Assembly: GCA_944369075.1 (NCBI GenBank)
Contig: CALVXK010000001.1
Coordinates: 97,409-161,408, forward strand
From: an uncultured Bacilli bacterium
Lineage (GTDB): Bacteria > Bacillota_I > Bacilli_A > RFN20 > CAG-826
Reading direction: 5' to 3'
Length of the DNA: 64,000 nt
Part shown: positions 8,716 through 18,839 of the stretch, one piece after another
How positions within the stretch are numbered: the first letter of the stretch is position 1
Layout: each line of letters opens with the position of its first letter
Notes under the pieces: generated by a model
What the model was told of the DNA's origin: nothing
The model's input: only the letters and a program-made list of their open reading frames with translations
Database searches by the model: none
Program-made: the position numbers and the translations under genes

Positions 8716-10098
8716 CTATCTCTTTTTAACAGGTATGTAGATATACTTATTTTTAAAGAGTTCTTTTCTATAATATCCTAAATAAACTAAATTATCCATA
8801 CTTGTTCTTGCAGTTTCATATGCGCATCCAATTTCTTTTTTATACATTGCAATAGTATATTTACTTCCAAGTGTACAATGCCTTGCATAAAAAGCAGCTT
8901 GACCATAACTTAAATTTGGGTTCATTTCGATTAATTTTTCTTCAAGTTTTTTAGCTTCTTGCTCGCTTAAACCGGTTGGAATGGTATCTAAAGCAATTTG
9001 TTTATCATAGTTAATTTTGCTTTCCTCGTTATTAACTTTAGAAGAAACAGATTTAACTTCGACTTGTTCTTCAAGTTCAGAAAGATTTGGCATTGCATTA
9101 ACATCTTTCTTTTCTTCTTGGAACATTTCTTTAGCAACATCACTTGCTTTAGCAAGACCAATAAGTTTCATTGTACTATCAATAATAGTTTCACTATTTT
9201 TTAATACATAATGTAGGAAATAAGTTAAATCTAAAGATTTTTGAGATTCTAATAATTCTTTTTCAAAAGTATCCTTATCGCTTAATAATGTTTCAAAATT
9301 AAGTAAAGTTCCAACTTCATCAAGTCCTGAAGAAGCAAGACAATATTTAAAAGTTAAAATTGCTAAATCTTCACTATAAGTTTCAGTAGGTTTAACGTAA
9401 TAAACATAATATAAAGAACATGCAGCTTTAACAAACATTGAAATAGAAGGATCATTTATAAATGAAACTAAATCTTGCACGGCTTTTGGAATACCATTAG
9501 TAGGAATTCCTAAATATAATTTATTAATTAAAGATCTAGAAAGAGAATTATTTATCTCGCTAGTTCTAAATGATGTTTCTTCATTTCCTTGAATAATTGA
9601 GACATAATCTTTTAAAGTATTTTGATTAAAATCAACTAAGTAATTATCAGCGATATTTTCTAAATCTAAATAATAATGATATAAAACCATTAATTCAGGG
9701 GAAATTGCACTTACATTTTTATTCAAAATACGATTTAAAGAAATCTCATCAACTTGTAAATTATAATTTTTTGCAACAGTTTCTAAAATTGACTTATAGC
9801 AAAGTCTTTTAAAATTGGAATCAGATTTTGTATTAATTAATCTTAAATATTGAGAATAAACTCTCATTAATTTTCTTTCGACGTTATTTACTCTTTCTAA
9901 AACTCCTGGAGTTAAACATACACTATATTGTGTACCAGTGATATGTCTTAATTTGGTAAGTTTCATGAAATTGCCACGATATTCCAAAACTCCATTCCAA
10001 ATTGAATCAATCATTGGAGTTTTCATATATTCAGCAACATCTTTTTTATTAGCATAAACATCATTACTAAATTTAATAGCTAAGTCATTATTGGCCAT
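8716..10098 (-). CDS. Fic-like domain protein lacking the catalytic motif, with C-terminal winged helix
   Basis: The frame extends to a TTG at 10116, but an AGGGGA ribosome binding site sits 6 nt before the ATG at 10098, which I take as the start (460 residues). Residues of about 200-290 resemble a Fic fold by eye: IPKAVQDLVSFINDPSISMF, VKAACSLYYVYYVKP, TYSEDLAILTFKYCLASSG, and later LDLTYFLHYVL. Where Fic enzymes have HPFxxGNGR, this protein has KPTETYSED, so AMPylation chemistry should be lost. The C-terminus (GCAYETARTSMDNLVYLGYY) resembles the winged helix that ends many Fic proteins. A TATAAT box lies at 10124-10129. The Fic assignment is my inference from pattern and spacing. Confidence 0.6.
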   Translation of the reverse strand: MANNDLAIKFSNDVYANKKDVAEYMKTPMIDSIWNGVLEYRGNFMKLTKLRHITGTQYSVCLTPGVLERVNNVERKLMRVYSQYLRLINTKSDSNFKRLCYKSILETVAKNYNLQVDEISLNRILNKNVSAISPELMVLYHYYLDLENIADNYLVDFNQNTLKDYVSIIQGNEETSFRTSEINNSLSRSLINKLYLGIPTNGIPKAVQDLVSFINDPSISMFVKAACSLYYVYYVKPTETYSEDLAILTFKYCLASSGLDEVGTLLNFETLLSDKDTFEKELLESQKSLDLTYFLHYVLKNSETIIDSTMKLIGLAKASDVAKEMFQEEKKDVNAMPNLSELEEQVEVKSVSSKVNNEESKINYDKQIALDTIPTGLSEQEAKKLEEKLIEMNPNLSYGQAAFYARHCTLGSKYTIAMYKKEIGCAYETARTSMDNLVYLGYYRKELFKNKYIYIPVKKR

Positions 10099-10219
10099 AA
10101 AAAATCCCCTTAACAATATATTAATTATAAAATAGTAATTAAAATAATGAAAGAATAAATTACTAAATATTAACTAATAAGATACTTTAAGAGTCCTAAA
10201 AGATTAATAAAATCAAAAA

Positions 10220-12034
10220 TTAATCTTTATCTTCGCCAATATCAAGAATTGATGTGAATGCTTCTTGCGGAAGTTCAACACTTCCGACCATTTTCATTCT
10301 TTTCTTGCCTTCTTTTTGCTTTTCTAATAACTTTCTTTTTCTTGAAATATCTCCACCATAGCATTTTGCTAAAACATCTTTTCTAACTGCTTTAACATCA
10401 GCTCTTGCAATAACTTTTCCATTTATTGCAGCCTGAATTGGAACTTCAAATTGTTGACGAGGAATAACTTCTTTTAATCTAGAAACAAGTTTTAAACCTT
10501 TTTTATAGGCATCTTTTTTATAAACTATTGAAGAAAGAGCATCGATTACATCTCCGTTTAATAAAATATCCATTTTAGCTAAATCAGAAACTCGATAATC
10601 ACTAATTTCATAATCTAAAGAAGCATATCCTTTAGTATATGATTTTAATTTATCAAAAAAGTTATAAATAATTTCACTTAATGGTATCTTATAAACTAAA
10701 ACTCTACGTGTTGCATCAAAATATTGTTGATCAACATAAATACCTCTTCTATCTTGGCAAAGTTGCATAATTGGACCAATATATTCTTCCGGAGTCATAA
10801 TTTGAGCTTTAACATAAGGCTCTTCAATTTGTTTAACTAATGTTAAATCAGGCATTTTAGAAGGGTTATCTAAATTTATAACGCTACCATCAGTTAAATA
10901 AACTCTATAAATAACGCTTGGAGAAGTAAGAATTAAATCTAAACCATACTCTCTTTCAAGTCTTTCTTGTACTACATCCATATGAAGAAGACCTAAAAAA
11001 CCACATCTAAAACCAAAGCCTAGGGCTTGTGAAGTTTCAGGCTCATATCTTAAAGAAGAATCACTTAAACACAATTTTTCTAAGGCATCCTTTAAATCGC
11101 CATATTTTCTAGAATCAGTTGGATAAATTCCACTATAAACCATTGGTTTAATTTTTCTATAACCTGGTAAAGGTTCTTTTGCTGGATTATCAAAAATTGT
11201 AATTGTATCACCAACATCTACATCCTTAATATCTCTAATTTGGGCACAAAGATAACCAACTTCGCCGCAATTTAACTCTCTTGTTGGAATTTCTTTTGGA
11301 GTTCTAATGCCAAGTTCAGTTACTGTAAAGCTCGCACCACTTCTCATTAATAAAATTTTGTCCCCGACTTTTACTTTTCCGTCTTTTACTCGAATTAAAA
11401 TAACAACTCCTCGATAAGAATCATAATAGGAATCAAAAATTAAAGCTTTTAATGGATTAGAATTATCTCCAGAAGGAGCAGGAATATCGCTAACTATTCT
11501 TTCTAATATTTCTTTAATGTTTTGCCCTGTTTTAGCACTAACAGGTATTGCGCTATCTCCATCAATTCCTATTCTTTCACTTAATTCCTCACGACAAAAA
11601 TCAATTCTTGCACTTGGAAGATCAATTTTATTTATAACTGGGATTACAGTTAAATCATTATCAACTGCAAGATATAAATTTGCTAAAGTTTGAGCTTCTA
11701 TTCCTTGAGTAGCATCAATTACAAGCAAAGCTCCTTCACATGCAGCTAAGGAACGAGATACTTCATAAGTAAAATCGACATGCCCAGGAGTATCTATAAG
11801 GTTAAAAATATAGGTTTTACCATCATCAGCATTATATTTTATTGTTACAGCGTTTAATTTAATTGTAATACCTCTTTCTCTTTCTAAATCCATAGAATCA
11901 AGAATTTGGTCTTTCATCTCTCTTTTTTCAATAGTTTCAGTAAGCTCTAAAATACGATCACAGATAGTTGATTTTCCATGGTCAATATGAGCAATAACTG
12001 AGAAATTTCTTATAAGTGACTTATCGTAATTCAT
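10220..12034 (-). CDS. lepA: Elongation factor 4 (LepA)
   Basis: LepA is a translational GTPase that acts on stalled or mispositioned ribosomes and in subunit biogenesis. All G motifs are visible: AHIDHGKST near residue 15, DTPGHVDF and NKIDLP. The LepA-specific C-terminus is present ([20 protein letters not shown], then [17 protein letters not shown]). Length 604 is normal. There is no ribosome binding site. An extended -10 (TGG-TATATT, 12043-12051) lies 8 nt before the ATG, so a leaderless transcript may exist in addition to readthrough from the helicase gene 26 nt upstream. Confidence 0.97.
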   Translation of the reverse strand: MNYDKSLIRNFSVIAHIDHGKSTICDRILELTETIEKREMKDQILDSMDLERERGITIKLNAVTIKYNADDGKTYIFNLIDTPGHVDFTYEVSRSLAACEGALLVIDATQGIEAQTLANLYLAVDNDLTVIPVINKIDLPSARIDFCREELSERIGIDGDSAIPVSAKTGQNIKEILERIVSDIPAPSGDNSNPLKALIFDSYYDSYRGVVILIRVKDGKVKVGDKILLMRSGASFTVTELGIRTPKEIPTRELNCGEVGYLCAQIRDIKDVDVGDTITIFDNPAKEPLPGYRKIKPMVYSGIYPTDSRKYGDLKDALEKLCLSDSSLRYEPETSQALGFGFRCGFLGLLHMDVVQERLEREYGLDLILTSPSVIYRVYLTDGSVINLDNPSKMPDLTLVKQIEEPYVKAQIMTPEEYIGPIMQLCQDRRGIYVDQQYFDATRRVLVYKIPLSEIIYNFFDKLKSYTKGYASLDYEISDYRVSDLAKMDILLNGDVIDALSSIVYKKDAYKKGLKLVSRLKEVIPRQQFEVPIQAAINGKVIARADVKAVRKDVLAKCYGGDISRKRKLLEKQKEGKKRMKMVGSVELPQEAFTSILDIGEDKD

Positions 12035-12060
12035 AATTTATTAATATACCATAAATGATT

Positions 12061-14427
12061 TTACTTTTTATAAAAATTTAAAACTTCTTCTTCGATTTCT
12101 TGTTTATTTTTAATAAACCTATAGTTTTTAAAAGCAGTATGAAATAGGAATGAATATGAAACATAATGATATCTATCATCGATTAATAAAGCCATACCTC
12201 TATCATTTTCACTTCTAATTATTCTTCCAATTGCTTGCCTAATTTTACTAATTCCTGGATAAATAAAGGCGTAATCGTATCCTTTTTTATATTTATTAAA
12301 ATAAATTTGTAATTGGCGATTTTCTAAATTAAATGTTGGAAGCCCAACTCCTATAATTACAGTTCCAATTAACCTATCATTTTCTAATGAAATCGCCTCT
12401 GAAAAACTTCCTCCAAGAACACAAATTCCAATATTTGTAACTGTTGTATTTTCGACAAAATTTTCTAAGAAAATATCTCTATCTTCTTTTTTCATAGTTT
12501 TATTTTGAATAAAGAAGTTACAATCTTTAAACCTATAATCATGTAATATTTTTGTTGAAAGATTCAACAAATACTCAAATGAAGGGCAAAATATCATATA
12601 ATTTCCTATTTTTGGTTTAACAAAACTTTCAATCTTAGATATTACATCTTCAATAGTATTTTCTCGATCTTTATATCGGATAGAGATATTATTATCAACT
12701 AAAATACGTAAATTTTCGCTACTATATGGAGATTCAAAATAAGTACTTTTATAATCAGAGTTCCCTAAAATTACATCAGCATAATAATAAAAAGGCGTTA
12801 AAGTTCCACTAAATATTAAGCTACCATAAAGCATTTTCAATTTAGGATAAATAAAGGTTGCAGCATCAATGCAATTTAATTTTAAAGTTAAATCATTTTT
12901 ATCTCTAATTAAATTAATGCAATAATTTTGTTCCGAATAAAATTCATATATTTTCAAAAATCTAAATACATCTATACTCAAATTTTTATATTTTGTTGCA
13001 ACTTGAATCTTATCTTTCTTTTTGTAGCTAAGATATAGATCCTCAAAATCTCTTAATACATTAATTAAATCAAAACCAATACTTTGAATTTGCTTTTCTT
13101 TTTCATAATGCTCAAAAAAATTATAATATTCTTTAAAAGTTCGACATAATTTTTCAATATTTCTTTTTAAAGGTTTGTAGTTTAACTTACTTATTTCTTT
13201 TAAAGCTTCGAGAATAGTTGAAAGAGATAATTCGGCTGAATACATATCCCTAGTTCGATCAACTAAATTATGTCCTTCATCAACTAAAATAGACTTTTTA
13301 TATTTTTTTATATTTTCATCTGCAAAAAATCTTTGTAGATAAGATATTGGATGAAAAACATAGTTATAATCACAAATAATAAAATCACAATATGTGGAAA
13401 TATCTAAAGATAATTCAAATGGGCAAATATTAAATTTATCAACCAATTCATCAAAAACTTCTTTTGTAAATATATCGTAATTTTCTAAAGAATATATTAA
13501 AACCTCATAAAGTTTGGTGTAATAGCCTTTAGCAAAAGGACAAATCTCTGGATTACAAACCTTGTTTTCATTTTGACAAACACAGGATTTTTCTCTTGAG
13601 TAAATATTAACGGCTTTGATTCTTAATCCATCTTTAAAAAGAATATTTAATGCGATATTTGCAGCATTAAATCCTTCATTTTTAGCACTTAGATAAAACA
13701 CTTTTTCGGTTATTTTATCTCTCATGGCTTCTAAAGAGCCATAAATAACTGAAATTGACTTTCCAATTCCAGTGCTTGCTTCTACAAAACTAATATCTTT
13801 ATTACTAATAGTATTATATGTATAATCGATTAATTCTTTTTGACCTTTTCGATAAAAATTAAAAGGAAAACACATTTTTTGTAATGATTCATCCTTTTTA
13901 TTTTCGAAATTTTTGCGGACATTTAAAAATGCAATATATTTATCAAAAAAGCTATTAACAATATTAACTAAAGTTTCTGTAGTAAATTTATAGTTTTTTA
14001 TTAGTCGTTTTTTAGATACTTGAGACAAGTAAACTAGTCTTAAGTTAATAGCTTCTAAATTATTATCGAGACAATAAATAAGCCCATAGACTTGTGCTTG
14101 TCCCAAATGCCATATTTCATTTTCTTTATGAAAGATTTCCAAATCTTTATTTGTAGTTTTTAGTTCTTCTATTATAGGGGTAGAATTATCATCTTTAACA
14201 ATCAAGCCATCACATCTACCATGAATATCAAAATTATAATTATCGTAAATAAACTCGTGAGATAAATATACTTCGCTAGTATAAGAAGATCCTTGTTCTG
14301 ATTGATATTTTTTATGAAGTCTAGTGCCTTCTTGCATTGTTTCTTCATTAAAATAACGGCTATCTATATCGCCCGTTCTTAAAACGAAATCAACCAAATC
14401 ATGTACACTTAAACTTATATAATTCAT
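12061..14427 (-). CDS. PD-(D/E)XK nuclease fused to Rad3/DinG-type helicase
   Basis: The N-terminal 180 residues look like a Cas4/RecB-type nuclease: an early His, HGRCDGLI, a PIIEELKTT active-site segment and the HLGQAQVYGLIYC helix. The rest is an XPD/Rad3-like superfamily 2 helicase, with Walker A EASTGIGKSIS near 220, a cysteine cluster typical of the 4Fe-4S domain (CVCQNENKVCNPEICPF), the DEAH-like VDEGHN box and motif VI IGRIIRSENDRG. It may process damaged or branched DNA; the substrate cannot be read from sequence. Its ATG shares one base with the fmt stop (TAATG). Similar nuclease-helicase fusions occur in other Firmicutes. Confidence 0.88.
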   Translation of the reverse strand: MNYISLSVHDLVDFVLRTGDIDSRYFNEETMQEGTRLHKKYQSEQGSSYTSEVYLSHEFIYDNYNFDIHGRCDGLIVKDDNSTPIIEELKTTNKDLEIFHKENEIWHLGQAQVYGLIYCLDNNLEAINLRLVYLSQVSKKRLIKNYKFTTETLVNIVNSFFDKYIAFLNVRKNFENKKDESLQKMCFPFNFYRKGQKELIDYTYNTISNKDISFVEASTGIGKSISVIYGSLEAMRDKITEKVFYLSAKNEGFNAANIALNILFKDGLRIKAVNIYSREKSCVCQNENKVCNPEICPFAKGYYTKLYEVLIYSLENYDIFTKEVFDELVDKFNICPFELSLDISTYCDFIICDYNYVFHPISYLQRFFADENIKKYKKSILVDEGHNLVDRTRDMYSAELSLSTILEALKEISKLNYKPLKRNIEKLCRTFKEYYNFFEHYEKEKQIQSIGFDLINVLRDFEDLYLSYKKKDKIQVATKYKNLSIDVFRFLKIYEFYSEQNYCINLIRDKNDLTLKLNCIDAATFIYPKLKMLYGSLIFSGTLTPFYYYADVILGNSDYKSTYFESPYSSENLRILVDNNISIRYKDRENTIEDVISKIESFVKPKIGNYMIFCPSFEYLLNLSTKILHDYRFKDCNFFIQNKTMKKEDRDIFLENFVENTTVTNIGICVLGGSFSEAISLENDRLIGTVIIGVGLPTFNLENRQLQIYFNKYKKGYDYAFIYPGISKIRQAIGRIIRSENDRGMALLIDDRYHYVSYSFLFHTAFKNYRFIKNKQEIEEEVLNFYKK

Positions 14428-15374
14428 TAAATAGCCTTATTTACTTCAAAATCCTTAGAATTTCCGTTATAAAAATCGCTAATTCCCATAACTTTTTTGC
14501 CTTGTTTTTGAATTAGTAAAACTTTGATAGCTCCATCTTTAGTTTTAATTAATAATTCTTTTTTATTAAAAGCAAGAATAGTTCCACTAGTTAAAGATGA
14601 ACTATCATCAATTTTCTCTGCTTTTAATATTTTATACTTAATGTTATTAAAAACAAAATATGCTCCTGGATGTGTTGAAAGAGCTCTAACTTTATTGACT
14701 ATCTCATCGCTAGTTTTATCAAATGTTATGATTTCATCTTCAGGTAAAATTTTCTTTGTAAAAGTAACAAGTTCTTCGTTTTGTTCTTCTCCTTTTAGCT
14801 CATTATTAAGATATTTATCGAGATTTTCTTCAACAATTTCAAAACAAACTTGTTCCATTTTAGCAATGGTCGAGTCATAATTATCATCTAAAGTTAAAGG
14901 AAATTTCTTAATGGCATACATTTTTCCTGCATCCATTTTATCAACCATTTCCATTAGAGTTACACCTGTTTCTTTATCACCGTTTAATAAAGCATATTGA
15001 ATTGGGGCAGCACCTCTATATTTTGGCAAAATAGATCCGTGTAAATTCAAACAACCATACTTTGGAATGGTAAGAATATCATGAGAGATAATTTGACCAT
15101 AAGAAAGGGTCAAAATTAAATCAGGGCTTAATTCTTTTAATTCTTGATAATGCTCTCTTACTTTTTTAAATTGATAAGTAGGAATATTGTTTTTATTTGC
15201 TACAACTTTTGTAGGTACTGGCTCAATGATATTTTTTCTGCCTACAGGCTTATCTTCTTGAGCAACAACACCTATGACGTTATAATTATTTTCTAACATT
15301 TTTTCTAAAACATATGCACTAATTTCTGGAGTGCCGAAAAATAATATTTTGATATCTTTTCTTGAAATCGACAT
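14427..15374 (-). CDS. fmt: Methionyl-tRNA formyltransferase
   Basis: Fmt formylates initiator Met-tRNA using 10-formyltetrahydrofolate. Conserved features are KILFFGTPEISA near the N-terminus, the catalytic loop LNLHGSILPKYRGAAPIQYA and VTLMEMVDKMDAGKM, followed by the tRNA-binding C-terminal domain. I prefer the ATG at 15374 over the one at 15389 because the GGAGGG site lies between them, 7 nt before 15374. The gene heads a unit with the nuclease-helicase and lepA and is divergent from rpsT. Confidence 0.96.
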   Translation of the reverse strand: MSISRKDIKILFFGTPEISAYVLEKMLENNYNVIGVVAQEDKPVGRKNIIEPVPTKVVANKNNIPTYQFKKVREHYQELKELSPDLILTLSYGQIISHDILTIPKYGCLNLHGSILPKYRGAAPIQYALLNGDKETGVTLMEMVDKMDAGKMYAIKKFPLTLDDNYDSTIAKMEQVCFEIVEENLDKYLNNELKGEEQNEELVTFTKKILPEDEIITFDKTSDEIVNKVRALSTHPGAYFVFNNIKYKILKAEKIDDSSSLTSGTILAFNKKELLIKTKDGAIKVLLIQKQGKKVMGISDFYNGNSKDFEVNKAI

Positions 15375-15396
15375 TAAAGTTCCCTCCATTCATATT

Positions 15397-15415
15397 ATCT
15401 TGATTTTATCAAGAT
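15397..15415. promoter_or_regulatory. Palindrome in the fmt leader
   Basis: A perfect 8-bp inverted repeat with a 3-nt loop (ATCTTGAT-ttt-ATCAAGAT) lies between a TATAAT-like -10 (15426-15431, minus strand) and the fmt ribosome binding site. It could be an operator or a leader hairpin; no factor is suggested by the sequence. Confidence 0.4.
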
Positions 15416-15466
15416 TTTCTTTAAAATTATACTCGAAACAACGCTTAAAAAATACAGAATTTTACA

Positions 15467-15495
15467 TTGATTTTAATAAGTTGTTTTGGTAGAAT
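15467..15495 (+). promoter_or_regulatory. rpsT promoter
   Basis: TTGATT (15467-15472), a 17-nt spacer and TAGAAT (15490-15495) lie about 30 nt before the rpsT start. The boxes and spacing fit a sigma-A promoter. Confidence 0.8.
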
Positions 15496-15524
15496 ACTAT
15501 CCGTATCGATTGAGGTAAGTAACA

Positions 15525-15788
15525 ATGGCAAACATTAAATCACAAATCAAAAGAAATAAAACAAACGAAAAGGCTAGATTAAGAAATATTTCTTATAAAT
15601 CAAAATTAAGAACTGCTGCTAAGAAAGTTAGAGTTGCTTGCGAAGCTAAGGATTTAGAAAAAGCACAATCAGAATTAAAAGTTGCAGTTTCAATTATCGA
15701 TAGAGCTGTTGTTAAAGGTATCGTCCACAAGAAAACAGCTGCAAGAGAAAAATCAACACTTCAACATCTAGTTAATTCTTTAAAGTAA
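15525..15788 (+). CDS. rpsT: 30S ribosomal protein S20
   Basis: S20 is a primary 16S rRNA-binding protein of the small subunit. The 87-residue basic protein starts MANIKSQIKRNKTNEKARLR and ends with the conserved HKKTAAREKSTLQHLVNSL helix. It is transcribed alone on the plus strand between its own promoter and a terminator, next to holA as in B. subtilis. A GAGG site precedes the ATG. Confidence 0.98.
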   Translation: MANIKSQIKRNKTNEKARLRNISYKSKLRTAAKKVRVACEAKDLEKAQSELKVAVSIIDRAVVKGIVHKKTAAREKSTLQHLVNSLK

Positions 15789-15800
15789 TTTCTGTAATTA

Positions 15801-15826
15801 ATCGCTCTAATATGAGCGATTTTTTA
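15801..15826 (+). terminator. rpsT terminator
   Basis: A 7-bp stem ATCGCTC/GAGCGAT (15801-15807 with 15814-15820) is followed by TTTTTATTTA on the plus strand. It ends 6 nt before the convergent holA stop. Confidence 0.92.
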
Positions 15827-15831
15827 TTTAC

Positions 15832-16797
15832 TTACAAATCTAATAGAAACATTTCAAAAGCAAAAAAGCGGTCTACTTCACTTGTCTTAATAGATTTATC
15901 CAAATAATAAAGTTTATCTAAAATAGATTGAATTGTTTTATTGTTAAAACCTTTTAAATTTCGCAAAGAAATAGAAACTCTAAAAGGGTTAACGTTTAAT
16001 GTTTTAGCAATTTCATCATCACTTTTTTTTAGTCCATTCAAGAATAATATTTGATCATAAAAAATAAAATTTGTAGTTAAGGCATTAATTAGTCTTACTG
16101 GTTCAACATTTTTAGTTTTTAAATTATTATATGCATCAAAAATTAGTTTTTTATTATTTTTTAAAATCGCATCAGATAATTCGAAAAAATTATCATCAAT
16201 AGTTTTAGCTGAAATTTTCTTAATATCTTCTACGTTAATTTCATGATCTTCTAGTTTATAAAGCATTAACTTATTTGCTTCATTTTCAAATATAAATAAG
16301 TCATTATTTACATATTCATAAAGTAAATTAATCGCTTCTTGAGAAATTGTATATTTTTTTGCATTAAAAAACTTGGCAATATAATCAATAAAAGTTGTTT
16401 TACTAGTTTGTTTAAAAGAGTAAATTTTTTCGTTATCTTCGAAGTATTTTACAATCTTCGATTTAGTTAAAAGACGGTCATTTTTAGTAATTAAAATAAC
16501 CATTACGTCTTCTATCTTATATTTTAAGAAAGAAAGGAATTCGTTAACCTCTTTTTCATCTAACTTTTTGTTTTCTTTATCAACAGATAAAAAATCGGAA
16601 TTATTCAAAATTACTATCTTTTTTGATAAAAATGCTAATCCAGTTTGAGCTATTTCGTCCAAAAATGGACTAAATCCACTTTCTAAATAATCAAATTTGA
16701 TTACATTTTTTTCCTCATCTTTAAAAAAGTTAGAAATAAGTTTATTTACTTGCTTATTGATTAAGAATTCTTCTTTGCCATATAAAATAAAATTCAT
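15832..16797 (-). CDS. holA: DNA polymerase III subunit delta
   Basis: HolA opens the sliding clamp within the clamp-loader complex. The 321-residue protein follows the family pattern: an N-terminal MNFILYGKEEFLINKQVNKL, KIVILNNSDFLS, MVILITKNDRL, then a helical C-terminus with NDDEIAKTLNVNPFRV-like features. Walker residues are absent, as is normal for delta. It follows comEC by 14 nt as in the B. subtilis comE-holA-rpsT block. No ribosome binding site is present. TAAAAT at 16804-16809 lies 6 nt before the ATG, so it may also be expressed from a leaderless transcript. Confidence 0.88.
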   Translation of the reverse strand: MNFILYGKEEFLINKQVNKLISNFFKDEEKNVIKFDYLESGFSPFLDEIAQTGLAFLSKKIVILNNSDFLSVDKENKKLDEKEVNEFLSFLKYKIEDVMVILITKNDRLLTKSKIVKYFEDNEKIYSFKQTSKTTFIDYIAKFFNAKKYTISQEAINLLYEYVNNDLFIFENEANKLMLYKLEDHEINVEDIKKISAKTIDDNFFELSDAILKNNKKLIFDAYNNLKTKNVEPVRLINALTTNFIFYDQILFLNGLKKSDDEIAKTLNVNPFRVSISLRNLKGFNNKTIQSILDKLYYLDKSIKTSEVDRFFAFEMFLLDL

Positions 16798-16811
16798 GTA
16801 ATAATTTTACA

Positions 16812-18836
16812 CTAAACGAAAATATTTTTGTATGTAATACTTCCTTCAATATCAGTTCTTCTTATTTTAGCATTTACTTTCTTTAAATTTTCCAAAGTTT
16901 CTTCATTAGGATGATGGTAAATATTATTTTTACCACAAGAAATAATAGCTTCTTTTGGTGTAACAACTTTTAAAAACTCTAATGATGATGAAGTTTTAGA
17001 ACCGTGATGTCCGACTTTTAAAATATCTATATCTAAAGTAGGATTATCTTTAATTATTTGCTCTTCTATTTTACTAGGAGCATCTCCCATAATAAGAAAA
17101 GATGTATCTCCAAGTTCAAATTTTAAAACTAATGATTTATCATTTTCATCTTCCCGCAAGTCTTTATAAATATTTAGATTGCCAACTTTAAATATTGTTG
17201 AGTCAAACTCATTAAAATTTGAATAATCATAAACATTTTTAACATCAAAATGATCTGCTAAAGATTCAAATCCTCCACTATGATCGAAATCATTATGTGT
17301 TAGAAATACTGCGTCTAGAGAATAAATCCTATTTTTCTTTAAAAAAGGAATTAAAGAGTTCGTCGCAATATCGTTATAAGTTAATCCACCAGTATCAATT
17401 AAATACGAATGATTTTTTATTCTTACTAAAGTTGAATCTCCTTGCCCAACATTAATAAATGTTACTTGATAAGTAAAACTATTTTCTATAGGAATAACAT
17501 ATAAGACTAATAAACTAACTTCAAAAAGCGCAATTGGTATTAGTTTTCGTTTATGTTTAATCTCAAAATAATAGAAAAATAATATTACTAAAGCATAATA
17601 AACTAAATACATTAATGAATTAAACTCCGGAACATGAATATTTAAATTTAATTTATCAAAAAGCATTATAAATTCAGTTAAATATTTTAAGATAAAATCA
17701 ACGACATTATATGGTAAAAAGAAAAAAGATAAGACACCAATAATAAAGATTACTTTATTAAGAGGAGAAATAATAAATATGATTATTATCGATAAAATAT
17801 TAAAAGAATAATTGCTTGAAATAGTAAAAGGAAGAACGATTATAGATATAACGATTTGCATTAAAAACTTTTTTTCAATGTTTTTATAATTATTAAAATT
17901 ATTGCCAATAAGCATCAAGAAAAAGTAAATAGTAAAAGATATATAAAAGGATGATTGGAATATAATCCTAGGAAAAAGAAAAATAAAAGCTAATCCCATT
18001 AAAGAAATTACTTCTATTCGTTCAAACCTTCTATTTAAGTAAAACTTATTAAAGAAATTGAATAAATAAAATACTATTACTCTAATAACAACAAATTTAT
18101 TCAAGTTAATCAATAAGAAAGGTAGAAATGTTAAAAAGGCTAAAATAGTACTTTCTTTTTCTTCAAATTTTAGAAAATATAACTTTTTTAAAGAATATAA
18201 AGCAAAATTTAAATATGTACCGGTTAAAGAAATTATTGCAACTACTTGTATTTCTCTTAATTTGTTTATATTTTCATTATCATAAACTGAATAAGAAAAT
18301 AACATCGAACCAAGATAATCTTTAACAAGTTCATTTTTAAATTGGTTTAAAAAGGTCTTTTTTAAAAAATAATTTCCTAATGGAAAATTAAAAATATAGC
18401 TAATCTCATTACTATTAATTTGATAATCTACATTCTTAGAAAACAAATAATAATTAAAATCAAATTGTGATTCTAATGTAGTAAAATCAATTTTACTTTT
18501 AGTTCCAATAACTTTAATAATATCTAAAAAATCATAACTTGATTCCTTATCAACTTTTAAATAAAAAGTTTCTAATCCATTAAAAACTAAACAATATCCT
18601 TCTTTTCTTTCGATTACTAAGTAATATGAAGTATCAAGATGAATAAATTTAGTTAATAAACATATAGTTAAAGTAAGTAAACTAGCTAAAACTACATAAT
18701 AAATTAGCTTTTTGTTTTTTATTTTAAATATCAAAAAGTATAAAAGTAAAATCAAGAAGAAAATACCAAGAACATAATTTCCATAAAAAAGTAACGGAAC
18801 GATTAAAGCACTTAAAAATAGAGCGAAAATACTCAT
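16812..18836 (-). CDS. comEC: DNA uptake channel protein ComEC/Rec2
   Basis: ComEC forms the membrane channel that brings single-stranded DNA into competent cells. The N-terminal two thirds hold many membrane helices with the competence domain. The C-terminal part is a metallo-beta-lactamase-like nuclease domain: INVGQGDSTLVRI, LIDTGG, LTHNDFDHSGG, IMGDAP and KVGHHGSKTSSS. Length 674 is slightly short. It starts 3 nt after comEA and has no clear ribosome binding site, so it is probably coupled to comEA. Together with comEA it implies a DNA uptake route, although the pilus genes are outside this window. Confidence 0.95.
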   Translation of the reverse strand: MSIFALFLSALIVPLLFYGNYVLGIFFLILLLYFLIFKIKNKKLIYYVVLASLLTLTICLLTKFIHLDTSYYLVIERKEGYCLVFNGLETFYLKVDKESSYDFLDIIKVIGTKSKIDFTTLESQFDFNYYLFSKNVDYQINSNEISYIFNFPLGNYFLKKTFLNQFKNELVKDYLGSMLFSYSVYDNENINKLREIQVVAIISLTGTYLNFALYSLKKLYFLKFEEKESTILAFLTFLPFLLINLNKFVVIRVIVFYLFNFFNKFYLNRRFERIEVISLMGLAFIFLFPRIIFQSSFYISFTIYFFLMLIGNNFNNYKNIEKKFLMQIVISIIVLPFTISSNYSFNILSIIIIFIISPLNKVIFIIGVLSFFFLPYNVVDFILKYLTEFIMLFDKLNLNIHVPEFNSLMYLVYYALVILFFYYFEIKHKRKLIPIALFEVSLLVLYVIPIENSFTYQVTFINVGQGDSTLVRIKNHSYLIDTGGLTYNDIATNSLIPFLKKNRIYSLDAVFLTHNDFDHSGGFESLADHFDVKNVYDYSNFNEFDSTIFKVGNLNIYKDLREDENDKSLVLKFELGDTSFLIMGDAPSKIEEQIIKDNPTLDIDILKVGHHGSKTSSSLEFLKVVTPKEAIISCGKNNIYHHPNEETLENLKKVNAKIRRTDIEGSITYKNIFV

Positions 18837-18839
18837 TTT

